Shown here: piece by piece, positions 35,340 through 47,089 of the stretch
Layout: every line of letters starts with the position of its first letter
Position numbering within the stretch: position 1 is the stretch's first letter
Assembly (NCBI RefSeq): GCF_051020985.1
Contig: NC_134999.1
Location: 2,170,001 to 2,234,000, forward strand
From: Nomia melanderi
Lineage: Eukaryota; Arthropoda; Insecta; Hymenoptera; Halictidae
Reading direction: 5' to 3'
Length of the DNA: 64,000 nt
Made by a program: the position numbers and the translations under genes
Notes under the pieces: generated by a model
Database searches by the model: none
Told to the model about the DNA's origin: nothing
What the model saw: only the letters and a program-made list of their open reading frames with translations

Positions 35340-36310
35340 AACAGCAAACGTTTAGACGTTTTCAACAGTCTGTAGTACATAACTGTTTGATATTAAATGA
35401 CATACTATAACGTTTATAGCCAGTTGAATAACATGTTCAGGTGATTTCAACAGTCTGAAATACAAAACTATTTGACATCAAATAAAGCTCTGAACTAATT
35501 GTTATGTTATAAAAGAACACCATATTGAGCACGGCTCACAACAAATGAGTTATTGCTTCGTTCCTTTGTTTAATGTGAAATGACTTTGAACTATATGTTG
35601 TTGTAATGTATTAAATACCTGTGAATCAACTGTTAGTAATAAATAATGAGAATAATTTATTTAATGACAACAGGCTTTGGTAAATTAAGATACAATACAA
35701 AGTAATAAATTAATATACTATGTAAACATAATATATAACAAAAAAGAAGAACGTATGCATATATATGTGTGTGTCATAGACCAAGTAATTATTTCAGGCA
35801 GTATGCACAATGCTTGGGCATTATGAACGACAAACAAAGTCGGGCTATTAGGTTCTGCTGCTGCTTGAGTCGTTATTCTTAATGCTCGGGTATTGTACAT
35901 AATGACCTATTAATCACTTGCTTCATAATGTATACGTAACAATTATAAGTATGCTCAACTACCACATTATGGGAGGAGGAGCACTTTGTAGCCACCATAT
36001 CGTATTTTCCATTCTTTTTTCAACTAACAATCTGGACAAAATTGTGAAAGAATTTTGTTAATTATCTATTATTATTTAATACGATGTTCTTCGACATATA
36101 CTTTGTTTTAGTGTAATATAAGTACTTTGTTTTACAATGTATTTAAGTTTATTACTGTATTATATTAAGTTTATTATGAAAATGGAATTTATTATTCGAT
36201 TGCAGACTGTAACCAATAATTATTAATTAAGCTTCACTGTAATTGCTTTAATTCTAATCGTATATTAGTAACAGTTGGCAATTATAAAGAACAATTTGTA
36301 ATTGGATTAA
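35340..36310. other. AT-rich stretch without genes
   Basis: Two segments near 35360-35400 and 35445-35490 resemble each other (TTTCAACAGTCTG...ACAAAACTATTTGA type), a possible tandem duplication of about 90 bp. Nothing coding is supported. Confidence 0.45.
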
Positions 36311-36319
36311 TTATATATA

Positions 36320-36669
36320 CAGGATGTCCATTCTAATCCACAAATGCATGTATTTCCGAGAAATATACTATTTTCTATTTTGATGAGTTTTTGAAGTAAA
36401 TAGGTTCACAGTTATTTGTAAAGAATGACCTACTTTTTTATTTATCAATTGGTACAAAAATATTTTTCAAATTACGTGTTTCTTCTGAAAAGAATAGTAG
36501 CGTCCATCATATCTCCTATATGCGTCCACGTAGAGATAAGTCAAGTGCACCAAATTATTGCCCTCTTAAAACAAAAATAGTACACATACACGATACACTT
36601 ACACGTGCACAATAAATAACAAATAATTCCGTAGATAATTGCCCTTGTAGATTAAAATGGGACACCCTG
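36320..36669. mobile_element. TA-flanked Tc1/mariner-type MITE
   Basis: CAGGATGTCCATTCTAATCC at the left and, on the opposite strand, CAGGGTGTCCCATTTTAATC at the right: about 20-bp inverted repeats flanked by TA on both sides. Length 350 bp, no transposase. TA target duplication and CAG termini point to Tc1/mariner. Similar partial ends occur near 40610 and 40735. Confidence 0.75.
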
Positions 36670-37039
36670 TATTATATTCGAATAATTACACTAGTCTATA
36701 AAATTTAACTTCTCTCCCTTTGCAAGGAAAGTTTGAAAAATGTTCACAACTAAGATACAACAAACGATTAAAGTTAAAAAATTGAGTATTCTTCAAAATT
36801 GTATTTCTCAAAAATTGTGGGCGATGGAGAAAAACAGATTGCACGGGAAGAACTATTAACATCACCCATTAAACTTTCCGTAGCAAAAATCTAGTTGATC
36901 ACTGTTATTAGTGATACGTAATCGTATAATATTTTCTCGAACTCTAGTCATTCCTGCAACCTGTATTATAACAACCATCGAACATCGCGCAGTTTGTGCA
37001 CAATTATCCAACTGTTGAACGCGATAGCATGATTTTTAC

Positions 37040-37440
37040 CATTGCCCATTGGCAGCTCTCCGTTGGGTCAATTCACCCACCATTACTCAAGGTTAATCCG
37101 GCGATGATCTCGTTCCGATATTCCAGCTGAAACTCAGTTGCGGACGCGTCTCGGCGATTTGCAAGCGATCTTCCGCCTCCATTGGTAAGGGCGAAGATCG
37201 TCGTGATGAACGACGCCGGCGTGTGTCGCGCGCGGCAAAAAGCAAACACGTCGTGGCCGCGCGTCGGTAATGTATCGCTGCCGTTTCGCGTCGCTCTCTG
37301 ACACCGTAATGTAATACGGATAGCGGAAAGCTTATATGGCGTGACTTGATTACCTCGCGACGAACCATTCGACGAATTGCCAAAGCATGCCCCGAGAAAA
37401 TGCTTACATACTGTATACGTAATGCGAGCACTGTTCTTCG
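37040..37440 (-). promoter_or_regulatory. GC-rich island with long minus-strand open frame
   Basis: A minus-strand frame of over 110 codons is open through the island to a TGA at 37093. Its product is arginine- and serine-rich (RRRRSSRRSSPLP), starts at a non-ATG codon and resembles no family, so GC content explains it better than coding. A GTAAGC site on the minus strand and a GTAAGG on the plus strand occur inside. Confidence 0.25.
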
Positions 37441-37448
37441 CTCCTCAA

Positions 37449-37960
37449 TCAGTAAGAAAACGAGAAATTCTGAACTTTTTTCTTAAAAGGGGATGTTCCT
37501 GCTCGAAGAACGAAAAAGGGAGTTGTAAATGACAATTACATTGTTTCAACTTTTTCTGTTTAGCACACACTTATACAAGATGACATTTTTTAGCCCCTTA
37601 ACTGTTAAGTTTTCTCGCGATCACTAAGAAACCGAGAAATTCTGTAGTTTCTTCTTAAAAAGGGGATGTCTGTGCTCGACGCACGAAAATGGGAGTTGTA
37701 AATGGAAATTAAATTGCTTCAACTTTTTGTGTTTGGTACATACTTATACAAGATAACAACTTTTAACCCCTTAACTGTCAAATTTGTTGACAATCAATAA
37801 GAAACCAAGAATAATTCTGTAGTTTCTTCTTAAAAGGGGATGTCTGTACTCGAAGCCCTAAAAAGCGAGTTGTAAATGATAAATAGATTGTTTCAAGTTT
37901 TTCTGTATAACGTGCAAGCTGTCATGTTAGAACCGCTTAACTATTCAATTTTCTCGATAA
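37449..37960. repeat. Three tandem copies of a 172-bp unit
   Basis: TAAGAAAMCRAGAA recurs at 37453, 37625 and 37798 (spacing 172 and 173 bp). It is followed each time by TTTCTTCTTAAAAGGGGATG and by GGGAGTTGTAAATG or a close variant. The third copy ends in AACCGCTTAACTATT near 37955. Each unit carries the sequence CCCCTTAACTGT, similar to the MITE termini of this window. Similarity between units is high, so the array is younger than the one at 12508. Confidence 0.85.
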
Positions 37961-37964
37961 ATAA

Positions 37965-38700
37965 TGTTATTTCCGAACAACAAATCAAGGGTTAGTCTTA
38001 TTCCTATTTGCTTATGAAATTGAAATTGTTGGCATTTGATTCTTAGTAACAACAGTTTTTCGTTTATATAGAAAAACTAAATCATATTCTTGCATGTAAA
38101 GAAATGAATAGGGTTGAATATTGCTCTTGAAAGTACTCAATTAATATCGTGATTTTGATCACCGATAAAATTGTCTGTATACGATATTACAAATGAAAAA
38201 CGGCATTGTACGTATATTGAAGAAATAGAATATAAGAGTCGAAGTGTTAAGAAAATATTAATGAATAGATAACGGATGCTCATTAATTTATGGCATCTAA
38301 AAATGTATAAAATAAAGATATATGGAAGTTTATTGGTATACTAAGTGAAAATTAATAATATTTTTATTTTAATTTTACTCCGAGGTATGTATCTTATAGT
38401 GGACGAAAAAGATTGTTTTATTGTTATAATCTCGATACAAGAATTTACGCACATGGTACTTTGTTAATATCTGGTTCAAAATTCTACTTTTCCTTTGATT
38501 GATTTAACTTAATTATCTCATTATTAAGTTTTTTAATTTTTGTTTTACTTTTATTTAATAACTTGTTATTTAACCAAGTACGGTAAAAATAAGTATATTT
38601 AAAGTACGGACACGTTTAGTGTGAAATGCATCCTATTTTTGGCAAAACTTCTTGAAGATTCTATTCGAAAATAAAGTGATTTTAACTAAATCAATTACTT
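37965..38700. other. AT-rich stretch without genes
   Basis: No repeats, exons or RNA genes supported. Confidence 0.5.
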
Positions 38701-38706
38701 TATCCT

Positions 38707-38961
38707 TTTGACACTGGAACTATTTAGTATTTAATACGGTTGATACGTCCTTCTTACAAGAATTATAAAATTACATTTTTCTAGATTTCTGCTGATATTC
38801 GTTACATTATATGCTGAAACTCATTACAGTAAATCAATTATTTAATAATAATTAACATCAATTTGTTTAATAATTTCGGATACTTAACAGTTTTATAATA
38901 CGAATAATTGTGACATAAAAGAATTAGAAGCAGTAACTGGTACTGTAGCTCTAGTGTTCAA
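38707..38961. mobile_element. MITE family B copy 4 (diverged)
   Basis: TTGACACTGGAACTATTTAG at the left and GTAGCTCTAGTGTTCAAG at the right form inverted termini of the family B type. The borders read TTGA and TCAA, so the TTAA has mutated or the element uses a different flank. The interior is diverged. Confidence 0.5.
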
Positions 38962-38979
38962 GTGAATGTCTCCTAAAGC

Positions 38980-39370
38980 TGTGCCGCTTGAAATTTAACA
39001 ATAAGAGGGCTGAACGCGCGATCGCATCTGAAAGGATCTCGCTTCGCGGTTCGCTATCGATCGTATCCTTCGAAAGGTTCCAGTGGCGCGCGATCCGCTG
39101 CCAGTTTCGTATGCAACAGAAGCGGCTTCTCGTGTGTCAGCCGAACAGGAGGAACGATTTTGTCGACGGAGGGACGTTTCAATTTAAAAGGGGCTCACTG
39201 AATAAACATCCGATTTAATGGCTCCGGTGGATCTATAAATCCCGCCCTCTCCCGTCGGTTCCCCGATCCTGCGTGACTATATCGATACGTCTGGATGCGA
39301 GACATTTATCGCGTGAAATGGTGTGCTGTTACGTCGACCGGATGTCGGGTCGCCTTTAAATGCGCTGCAA
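38980..39370. promoter_or_regulatory. GC-rich island, possible promoter
   Basis: CpG-rich block with an open plus frame of 76 codons (38988-39218) whose product is arginine-rich, attributable to composition. The island ends about 300 bp before the ORF at 39683-39991 and could be its promoter or leader region; no core motifs were placed with confidence. Confidence 0.25.
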
Positions 39371-39682
39371 ACCCCCTTTGTCCATCAATCTTTTGTTGGT
39401 CTCATTGTGTCGTAATATTTTTTTACGAAAAGAATTTACATCTTATCACTTAATAAGAAAGTATACGAAATGATCTAACAAGATCAAAAGGCTGAAATAT
39501 CTCTTCTGCCTTTGACGATATTAAGAAGTTCAATGGGAAAAATAATATTAGGTTTCATGAATGAAAGTTAATGTTATTAAGAAGTCCTTTTATCCAAATG
39601 TCATTTTATCTATTTGCATGTTTTCTCTTTAATGGACTGATATAATTCAGGACGGAATATTTGGAGCTTGTAGGAAACGAAA

Positions 39683-39991
39683 ATGTCAGTGACATGTGTA
39701 TCTTTGAAATATTTGGAGACTAATATTTTTAAAAACTTAACTTGGAATCATTTTCTTCAACTAAAATGTGAAATATATTACAAAGTTTTTCAAATTTTCT
39801 TTCTGGTGAATTCTTTAAATAAGAAAATAATGAAGAAATTTAAGCATTTGTGTTTTTCGTTAATGACTATTTTAAGTGTATTTTATGTGTACTTTATATT
39901 TCGCTATTATAATAATTCAATTCTTACTGCAAATAACAATAATTTAATCTATAATGTGAAAAAAGATGCAATTTGCAAACGAAATACATAA
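39683..39991 (+). CDS. ORF with one predicted membrane segment, unknown
   Basis: A 102-codon frame from ATG to TAA in AT-rich DNA. An internal ATG at 39830 gives a shorter protein that starts MKKFKHLCFSLMTILSVFYV: three lysines and then a hydrophobic stretch of about 18 residues, the layout of a type II membrane anchor. A lumen-side stalk rich in asparagine follows. Such N-termini are common in Golgi glycosyltransferases, whose remaining exons would lie further downstream. No catalytic domain is present and the donor (AAT|GTGAAA) is weak. A chance frame is possible. Confidence 0.25.
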   Translation: MSVTCVSLKYLETNIFKNLTWNHFLQLKCEIYYKVFQIFFLVNSLNKKIMKKFKHLCFSLMTILSVFYVYFIFRYYNNSILTANNNNLIYNVKKDAICKRNT

Positions 39992-39999
39992 AAAAAATT

Positions 40000-41050
40000 T
40001 ATACATATATACTTGTGGTAATGCCATTACTGTTTATTTCGTGAGATTGAATAAATACACATATAGATATTTATCTGAAACGTTACAAAAGTAATATATG
40101 AGTCAATAAATAATTTTAAAACATTATTTAACCGAAACATTGCTTGGAAATAAACCGGGATAATAATATGGAATGATATATTAAAAAATCTTTTATTATT
40201 ACAATAAACGATAGCAATAAAATTGTAATTTATCTACCGTTTGCTAAAAAATGTATATTTTAATGTTGAATGTGTACTATCTCCCGTCGTCTGCAATTCA
40301 CGAATTTTATTGATAAATGAAAAGAGGAACTACAAACCCCCATTTGCAAGGTAGACACAGGTAAATCAGATCTAAAAATAAAAATCGAAATAAAATAAGA
40401 TCTAATTTAGATTTGTGATATCGTACATTATATTTCCCACTTTTTGTTTCTTCTTATCCTAGGCCTAACCAAGAAATATTTAGCATTTTGTTAATTCTTC
40501 TTATTAATGTTCAAGTATTTTTATTTCTTAACTGTCAACCAGAATTATTATTACGAGATAAAATGTATGAATCGATCTCAAAAATGAGGAATATTCAGAA
40601 CCTATACAGAGTGTCTCATAATTGATAGCAATGTTAGAAAAGGATACTTCTTCGTGTAATATGAAGTTTTGTTTACGATGTAAGTTAGTATTTCCAGGAA
40701 GTGGAAAAAGTAGATCACGAACAGACCTATACATAGGATGTCTCACTTATATTAATAACCTTAAATATCTCGTTTATTTTGTACGATAGAGAAAAATATA
40801 ATAATTCGCACAGAATATGCATACGCATTGAACGTATTAATCTTCGAAATCAATTATGTTATAAAAAAGTTCTTAAATAAAAAAATTTCGTTATATGATT
40901 TTAGCTTGTCTCTTTCGTATAAAATCAGCCTTCTGTTAGTAGTACATTAAGTGCAATGTATGTACGCTATTTTTCTCTTCGATAACTACTAACGTTTTTA
41001 CTTCGTTGTAAAGAATATTGTAATATGGAAAAATAAACGTTCGGTAGTAT
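40000..41050. other. AT-rich stretch with transposon-end-like motifs
   Basis: CCTATACAGAGTGTCTCATA near 40602 and CCTATACATAGGATGTCTCA near 40728 are similar and in the same orientation, about 125 bp apart. They resemble the end of the element at 36320. No matching inverted end was found, so the status is unclear. Confidence 0.35.
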
Positions 41051-41057
41051 CCGAATA

Positions 41058-41307
41058 TTAACCTGTTAATTGTGAAATTTAGTTTCGAAACTTTCTTGCT
41101 CCGCGCGTAATAAAATAAAAAAATGAAGTGTGTACTCCTCAGACGCAGGACGAATGCACTTAGGGTATATTTTAATGAAAAACCAAAGCAAAACAAAGAA
41201 GAATTACATGTTTATCTGAAAAATAAAGAGTTCATCGTTGAAAGAATTAGTGTCACTTCAAGCTTTAAGATGACGTATGTAATCGTCAGACGCATTTAAT
41301 TGGTTAA
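41058..41307. mobile_element. TTAA-flanked MITE, family C copy 4
   Basis: TTAACCTGTTAATTGTG at the left and CGCATTTAATTGGTTAA at the right, TTAA at both borders, 250 bp. It matches copy 2 over most of its length (GACGCAGGACGAATGCACTT versus AACGCAGGACGAATGCACTT). Confidence 0.75.
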
Positions 41308-41309
41308 AG

Positions 41310-41660
41310 TTACTTACTGTAAGCGTACCCATATTACGTGAAACAATAGACAACCCGGAATCTGTAAATTGCGTAATTTTGAAATGCAGTCCGATGATTG
41401 AGGATGGATAACATCGCCACCTGTGCTCGGTCAAATTCCAATCGAGTTCGCCGCAAGTATCTATTGTAGGAAACGAATGCAGATCGATGCTCGGTAAACA
41501 GACAGAACAAACGGGTAATTTAGCGAGGAGCATGAGACTGGAATGTTTACATAGAGAGTAATGACGGGCAGGGGCCGTCGTCAAGCCATGATATCTAACC
41601 GCAAATCGGTTTCACTGACTATCGTCGCATCGCCTGAACCTTGTGGATATTACACAGGTT
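41310..41660. other. Slightly GC-richer stretch, no gene
   Basis: A minus-strand ORF of 108 codons (41258-41584) overlaps the end of the neighbouring MITE and has no family or splice support. Confidence 0.4.
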
Positions 41661-41679
41661 CATTCGCATACCAGAGTAA

Positions 41680-42035
41680 AAACTATTTGAAGCACCTTAT
41701 TTTAAGAAGGAAATTTCACCATTAACGGAGATTTATTCGTCCATAAAAAGAAAAAGCTATTCGAAGCACCTTATTTTAGGAAGAAAATATTGTTTTACTG
41801 TGATGGCAAAATTGGAGACACTAAACAATATTACTTTTATTGGAACATTTTTATTAATAAGATTCATTCATTCACTTGAGAAAAAATTATTCGGAGCATT
41901 TTATTTTAAGAAGAAATTTTAAGAAGATCGGAATTGTGATGACAAAATTGGAGACACTAAAAAATATTACTTTCATTAATAACATAGATTCATTCGTCCA
42001 CCGAAGTAAAAATTATTCCAGTTACCTTATTTTAA
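41680..42035. repeat. Diverged tandem repeat, about 136-bp unit
   Basis: CAAAATTGGAGACACTAAA recurs at 41807 and 41943, and variants of AAGCACCTTATTTTAAGAAG occur near 41690, 41765, 41894 and 42020. The middle copies are about 133-136 bp apart; the first spacing is shorter, indicating a partial unit. Confidence 0.7.
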
Positions 42036-42079
42036 CACTAAGAAATATTACTGCTACTTTTGTTTGTTTAGTGTAAAGA

Positions 42080-42780
42080 CTGATTTTGATTTTAAATGGA
42101 ATGAATATAATATATAGAATATTACGAAAGTACGTATAAAGCAATAAAAAAGGAATTTCATACAGTTTATGAGATACTTAAAATTTTCAACATTACAGAT
42201 GGCATAAACCACGACCAAACATCGAAACAAGTATTTTAAAAAATAATTATCCAAATAAAATGTTCGTGTTTTCATTTGATAATAACAACACCAGCAATGA
42301 TAACATCATCTTCATCGCGCGTATTATATTCATAACACGGACACAATGATACGAAAAGAAACATACGTGTTAATATATAGTAAAAATCTAATAAATAAAA
42401 TAATCGATTCAAGATTAAAAATAGTAAAATCAAGAGCCGATCGACAATCATCAGACGACAATAGAAACTTTCTATCCTCTCGCAGTAATGAAATTATTTA
42501 AGTACATATTTAGTAGATAAATTACTCTTATGTTTGCTCTTTCACTTAATAATTCCATACTTTCAATAAATCTTCCTCGTATAATTACAGCCATTCTTCC
42601 TCCTCTTTTTAAACGCTAACGCCGAACAAAGTATATGATTATAATACGCCCGGCTCATAATTTTCAGTCTACATAGCCCAATCAAATTAATATCCCTTCA
42701 TTAAGTTTCGAGGTAAGTCAATTATATCGCACGAAGGACTGACTAATGAATAATTAATTTTTTCTTTCGTTAATTGAATT
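42080..42780. other. AT-rich stretch with homeodomain-like sites
   Basis: No coding sequence. TTCGAG|GTAAGT at about 42714 is a fine donor, but no open frame fits in front of it. AATGAATAATTAATT and CGTTAATTGAATTA near 42745-42780 are homeodomain-type AT cores directly before the CpG-rich island. Confidence 0.4.
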
Positions 42781-43690
42781 ACCCACGAACGGACGAACGC
42801 GCCGCAATATATAATTTTAATAAGATTTCCTCGTACACGAAGACACGTCCGCGCGGAGCGAGATCAGCACATCATGGTTAAGGGATAGGAGTCGATTTTC
42901 GTGTAAAGAAACGTTAACGACTGGAAAAAAGAGATAAGTCCGGCAAAGCGAACGGCGGGAACGGAACGCCACGTAATTTCTGCAATAGCCGGCGAATAAA
43001 TAATTGATAACGATAATTAGCCACGACTGGACGGCAGGGCTCGGGGGTTAAATGATATAAGGGGCAGAATAATTAGATTACCGGTTTGTAGTTGGCGCGT
43101 TTCGTGGTCGAAAAGGAAAAAAATGAGAAAAGAATGTTTGATCTAAGCGAACCCGTGTATCTTAATGCTCCCGGCTCGGACCACGGAAAAAGTTGAATGG
43201 GCTTCCTTGTCTTTTCCCTTGCTATCCGCCTTTCTCTGACTTTTACTGCACCGTGGAGCCGGGCACGAAGGGAGAGAAAATGCAATCGAGATAAATCAAT
43301 CGCGGTGGCTGCGGACGCTGCTAGCAGTTCTTCGCTACCATTGCCTTTCATTCCACGGACACCGTGAACCGCGATTGGAAGATTGCCAATCAGGATTACA
43401 AACAGACTTGCTACGGATTCAGAATCGCCGGCTGATTTTTACCTGTCCCCCGATCGACCGGATGCGAGCGCGATTTTTACCACGAAATTAGATACACGCC
43501 GCGCGCCGCGAAAGGGATCGGCTCGAGCGGATCCTGCGTCTGCGTTAATGTTCGCCGCCGCTGTTTAACATTGGAAATGATGGTAGTCGTTTCAGTCGAA
43601 CGGGTACACCGTGAACATGTTCTTCCCCCCACGGATACCTTTTTCACCGTAAACGAGTTTCAGATTTTGAGTGCTCGTTCCTTTTCTACA
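42780..43690 (-). promoter_or_regulatory. Large CpG-rich island with possible first exon
   Basis: The longest GC-rich block in the window. On the minus strand an ATG at 43351 opens a frame reading MKGNGSEELLAASAATAI then DLSRLHFLSLRARLHGA, up to a GTAAAAG donor-like site at about 43248; without splicing the frame continues to 92 codons. On the plus strand another frame is open across 43383-43568. Bidirectional openness reflects GC content, so a promoter or CpG island is the safer reading, with a minus-strand first exon as an option. Confidence 0.3.
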
Positions 43691-43817
43691 TGATTATTCA
43701 TTCAGAGATAGTAACACTGCCGCGGTAATTAGATTGCTGTACGTGTGTTTAGAGTATTCCAAAGTTCTTATCGGTTTAGAAGACTTCCCGGAGTAATGTA
43801 ATGTATGCGCATGGCTC

Positions 43818-44375
43818 TCACTTTGCACGATGGATGTGTTTCGTGCAAAAAGAAATCGAATAGAGACAGTCCGCGTTGAAGGAAATAAGAAAAGGGGGAT
43901 TTTTCTTTGCATATTCATCGTTAGTTTCTTTTGTACAGTGAACTTGTTTAGTTTTTATTGATACAAGGTTGCTACTGTCGCTCAAAGCATCTTTTGTGTT
44001 ATTATTTCGTGCTAATTGCAATGAGGACGGCCTTGTTTGGCCTTTTAAACCTTTGAACACGAAGATTTTAATATTACATTTAAAATGTCGCCTCGGAAGT
44101 GACTTCGAGTACAAAGGATTAATAACTATTTGTAGAAAGCCATGCAAATCTTCAAATTTTTTCGGAGGAATGAAACAGTGCGACTCTGAATAGTGTAAAG
44201 GAGAAAGTATTATGTAAAACAAGATTAATATGTGGAATGTATACCAAACGGAAATTAATAATAATACCATTTCGATTTTGAATTGGTTACTGACAATTGA
44301 ATAACTGTCTGAAGTATGGTGATCTGCTAATAGTGGAACAGAAGCATTGATGCATTGCACAAGAAGTAGACACAT
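43818..44375 (-). CDS. Longest ORF in the window, 185 codons, unknown
   Basis: Runs from ATG at 44375 to TAG at 43818 without interruption, roughly twice the length of most incidental ORFs here. Near residues 33-62 it has a hydrophobic stretch (VLLLISVWYTFHILILFYII). The C-terminal half is polar and contains NNNTKDALSDSSNLVSIKTK. The plus strand is also open across 43969-44193 and reads like protein near its end (KGLITICRKPCKSSNFFGGM), so either strand could be a decayed exon. No family recognised and no introns or promoter assigned. Confidence 0.25.
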   Translation of the reverse strand: MCLLLVQCINASVPLLADHHTSDSYSIVSNQFKIEMVLLLISVWYTFHILILFYIILSPLHYSESHCFIPPKKFEDLHGFLQIVINPLYSKSLPRRHFKCNIKIFVFKGLKGQTRPSSLQLARNNNTKDALSDSSNLVSIKTKQVHCTKETNDEYAKKNPPFLISFNADCLYSISFCTKHIHRAK

Positions 44376-44379
44376 ACGA

Positions 44380-46190
44380 ATAGATATAATTCACATACTG
44401 ATATTGACAGGTTTTTACTTACTAGTAAATTGGAAATAAGTTTTTAATTATTAATTATTCATAAGTTGGAAATTAATTATTAATTATTATATAATAAGTT
44501 GGACATAAAGAAACCGAAAATATTTATCAGTGATTTTCGTTCAACGTTCTCACGAAAAATCACTTCATAAATTTTCTTCCATCTTAGTAAAAATTTAGAA
44601 CATTCTAAACATACGCATGAAAATTCAATTATTTCTTTGAATATGCATGAGGCACCTTGCATAAAACCTGTTTATTTTAATTTTCTTTGCAACTACTAAA
44701 ACTGAAATGCTCGTCTTTTTAAAACGAAAGACTTCCGAATCTTGTTGATGCAGTTTCATGGTGCAATTTCAAAACGGAATAACGGCTGATGTTCACTGAT
44801 AATGGAGAACGGTTAGTATTCGTTATTGCTCGTACCGGGCGGCGTTGTTTGATGTGATTTTAAGTATCCGGTTTTCAGTGCTTATGGAAAGTAAATAAAC
44901 TTATCTCAAAATCTCAAACTAAGTGACAAGATTAATAAAACGTTATCTGGTACATGTTTTTATAAACCATTATACAGTTAATGGACAGGTAGTTTGAAAC
45001 AAGATTTTTGTAAAAAATGGTGAAGTTCTTCCTTTATATACCTGCCCTCGAAATACTACCTTATTTACATTATTGAGGCATAACATTAATAAGTCTGGTT
45101 ATATTGAATATTTAGTACTTATTTAACGAATTTGTACTTCATTAAATTGAGGTAATAATTGACCGTAGCTTTAGTCAATAGTTGACCATATGGTTGTCTA
45201 CTAAAGTGCACTATACTTCGAAGACGAAAGTTCTGTTCTTTACCTCTAACGAAATTATATGTAAAATGTATATATTCTAATTAGTTAATAAATTTGAATA
45301 ATTTGTCAGTAATGGACCACACTTGTTAACTTCTAGAAATACTAAGAATGAAAAGATTTAATAGTTGACTCTATTGTTAATTATGTTCTTTGATGTTCGG
45401 ATAACAAAAACATAACATTTATTAAACATGAAACTATAACACTTTAAGTACTGAAAAATTCAATCATACAAAGTTAAAAACTTGGGAATTTCTTACTGTG
45501 AATTATATATCGTTTCTTAACGACAATGTCAACGGCAATAAAATAAATCGTAGTTTTTATGATAAATAATTTAATTCGGGTATTTCTCACGTTTTCCTGA
45601 GAAATGGTCAATCACTGATACCAGGTCAATTACTGATGCATGATTACTGATGCACCTTAATAAGTAATCGTTCCTTTTTATCTTCGATATAGAATAAGGA
45701 ATAAGCGACACATAAAATTCGGAAATTTTTCGTGACAGTCAACGAGTTGATTTGAATTAAAAAAAACTAAATGATGTTCGTGTTTCTTACATTCTGCTTA
45801 AAATTGTTGTCGCGAGCCTGACATGATAAATATTCTAAGGCACCGAATTAATACGTTCGTGAACAAGGCTGTAGCCAACAACAATGAAGCGTAGTTTGGG
45901 GACAACATGGTTACAGTCATCTTTTGCTTTTACCGAAAAAGAATGTTTTTCATAAACCAAAACAATCTCTTTCATAATCAAAAACAATTTCTAATTATTA
46001 CAAACAGATGTCGCAGATTTTTAAATGTTGTCTATAGATCAGTGAAATGATGTATGAAGGTCTCCGCAAACGCGAAGTAACTTATATATATCTCTCTTAG
46101 TTGCCGCTTTGAACAAATATTTGGATTCAGATCGGAAATACACCCTCTTACATGATTTTCATGGGCAAAAAAGTTTATGCGCTGTGCATA
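44380..46190. other. AT-rich stretch without genes
   Basis: GTTGGAAATTAATTATTAAT-type direct repeats near 44430-44505. GAGCCTGACATGATAAATAT near 45817 resembles the right end of family D MITEs, without a left end. No supported exon. Confidence 0.45.
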
Positions 46191-46192
46191 AT

Positions 46193-46475
46193 TCATAAAG
46201 ATTTAGTATCATCGTACATACAGAACGCATCTATACAGAGGATACGTTATTCATAATTATCGCGGTAGACGCAGCCTTTGGGAAAATCAGATGGGACCTG
46301 ATATTTTTTACAATTACGTAATAAGTAAATTCATAAAGATTTAGCTCGATACGCATACGAAATGTTTTACAGAGGATGTTATTCATAAATATTGTGACAG
46401 AAGCAACCTCAATAATGGCCATGGGAAAATCGGTTGGGAATGAGAATTTTTTTACAATCGCGCAATAAGTGAATC
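46193..46475. repeat. Two diverged tandem copies, about 138-bp unit
   Basis: TCATAAAGATTTAG at 46193 and 46331 starts two copies. Each contains CAGAGGATRYGTTATTCATAA, then GGGAAAATCRG, then TTTACAATYRCGYAATAAGT. Divergence is considerable. The 108-codon minus ORF across both copies is a by-product. Confidence 0.75.
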
Positions 46476-46479
46476 GGTT

Positions 46480-46870
46480 TCTCGGTACGATAAATGTTTC
46501 CAAATGTTCCGTGCGTCCGTGCAAAAAAGTAATAGATGTGTACAACTTTATTGGCAATAAGAAAGATTCTTTTTTGTACGTTCGATTGGTTTTATAGGGC
46601 GGAAGAGATAATTTACATGCTGACTGGTTCTCTTAACATCGCTAAAGCGCGCGGCGATTTCATATAAATCATCTCACCAACATGTAAATTAAGTGAACAG
46701 ATCAGGCCAACGAAAAAGTGAAATTGTTCAAAAAGTATTAGCTATTGGGTCAAGGCTATTTTTAAACCCAAACGTTTATGGAAGTTACAGCTATATGTGT
46801 ATACAAGATTTGATTACATGGAAAAATCGATGCTTCGAAATTCATATTTCGCTATCCTTAAAACTACATA
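46480..46870. other. Stretch without genes
   Basis: No exon with two good splice sites. The 60-codon plus ORF at 46693-46875 runs into the neighbouring element and has no other support. Confidence 0.4.
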
Positions 46871-46874
46871 CGTA

Positions 46875-47088
46875 AACTGTCGATCAAAAGTTTGGGACCA
46901 ATACATCGGTTAAAAGAACTTCCATATTCCGTAAACAACTTTTACTGGAGAATTTTTGTGTATGATAACGGATCATGGACATATCTGTATTAGTCAAGTA
47001 TAAAGATATATAATTTTTGTTCTTTTATTTTATGTATTTATAAGATACATAATTTTGAAGTTGTGGTTCCAAACTTTTGAGTGGCAAT
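46875..47088. mobile_element. Tc1-type MITE
   Basis: ACTGTCGATCAAAAGTTTGG at the left, and on the opposite strand ATTGCCACTCAAAAGTTTGG at the right. These are inverted repeats of the type seen at ends of Tc1-like elements, in a TA-rich flank. About 214 bp, AT-rich interior, no transposase. Confidence 0.65.
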
Positions 47089-47089
47089 A

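Noticed and set aside
37093..37431. 112-codon minus-strand ORF in a GC-rich island
   Set aside because: Arginine- and serine-rich product, non-ATG start, no splice support; composition explains it.
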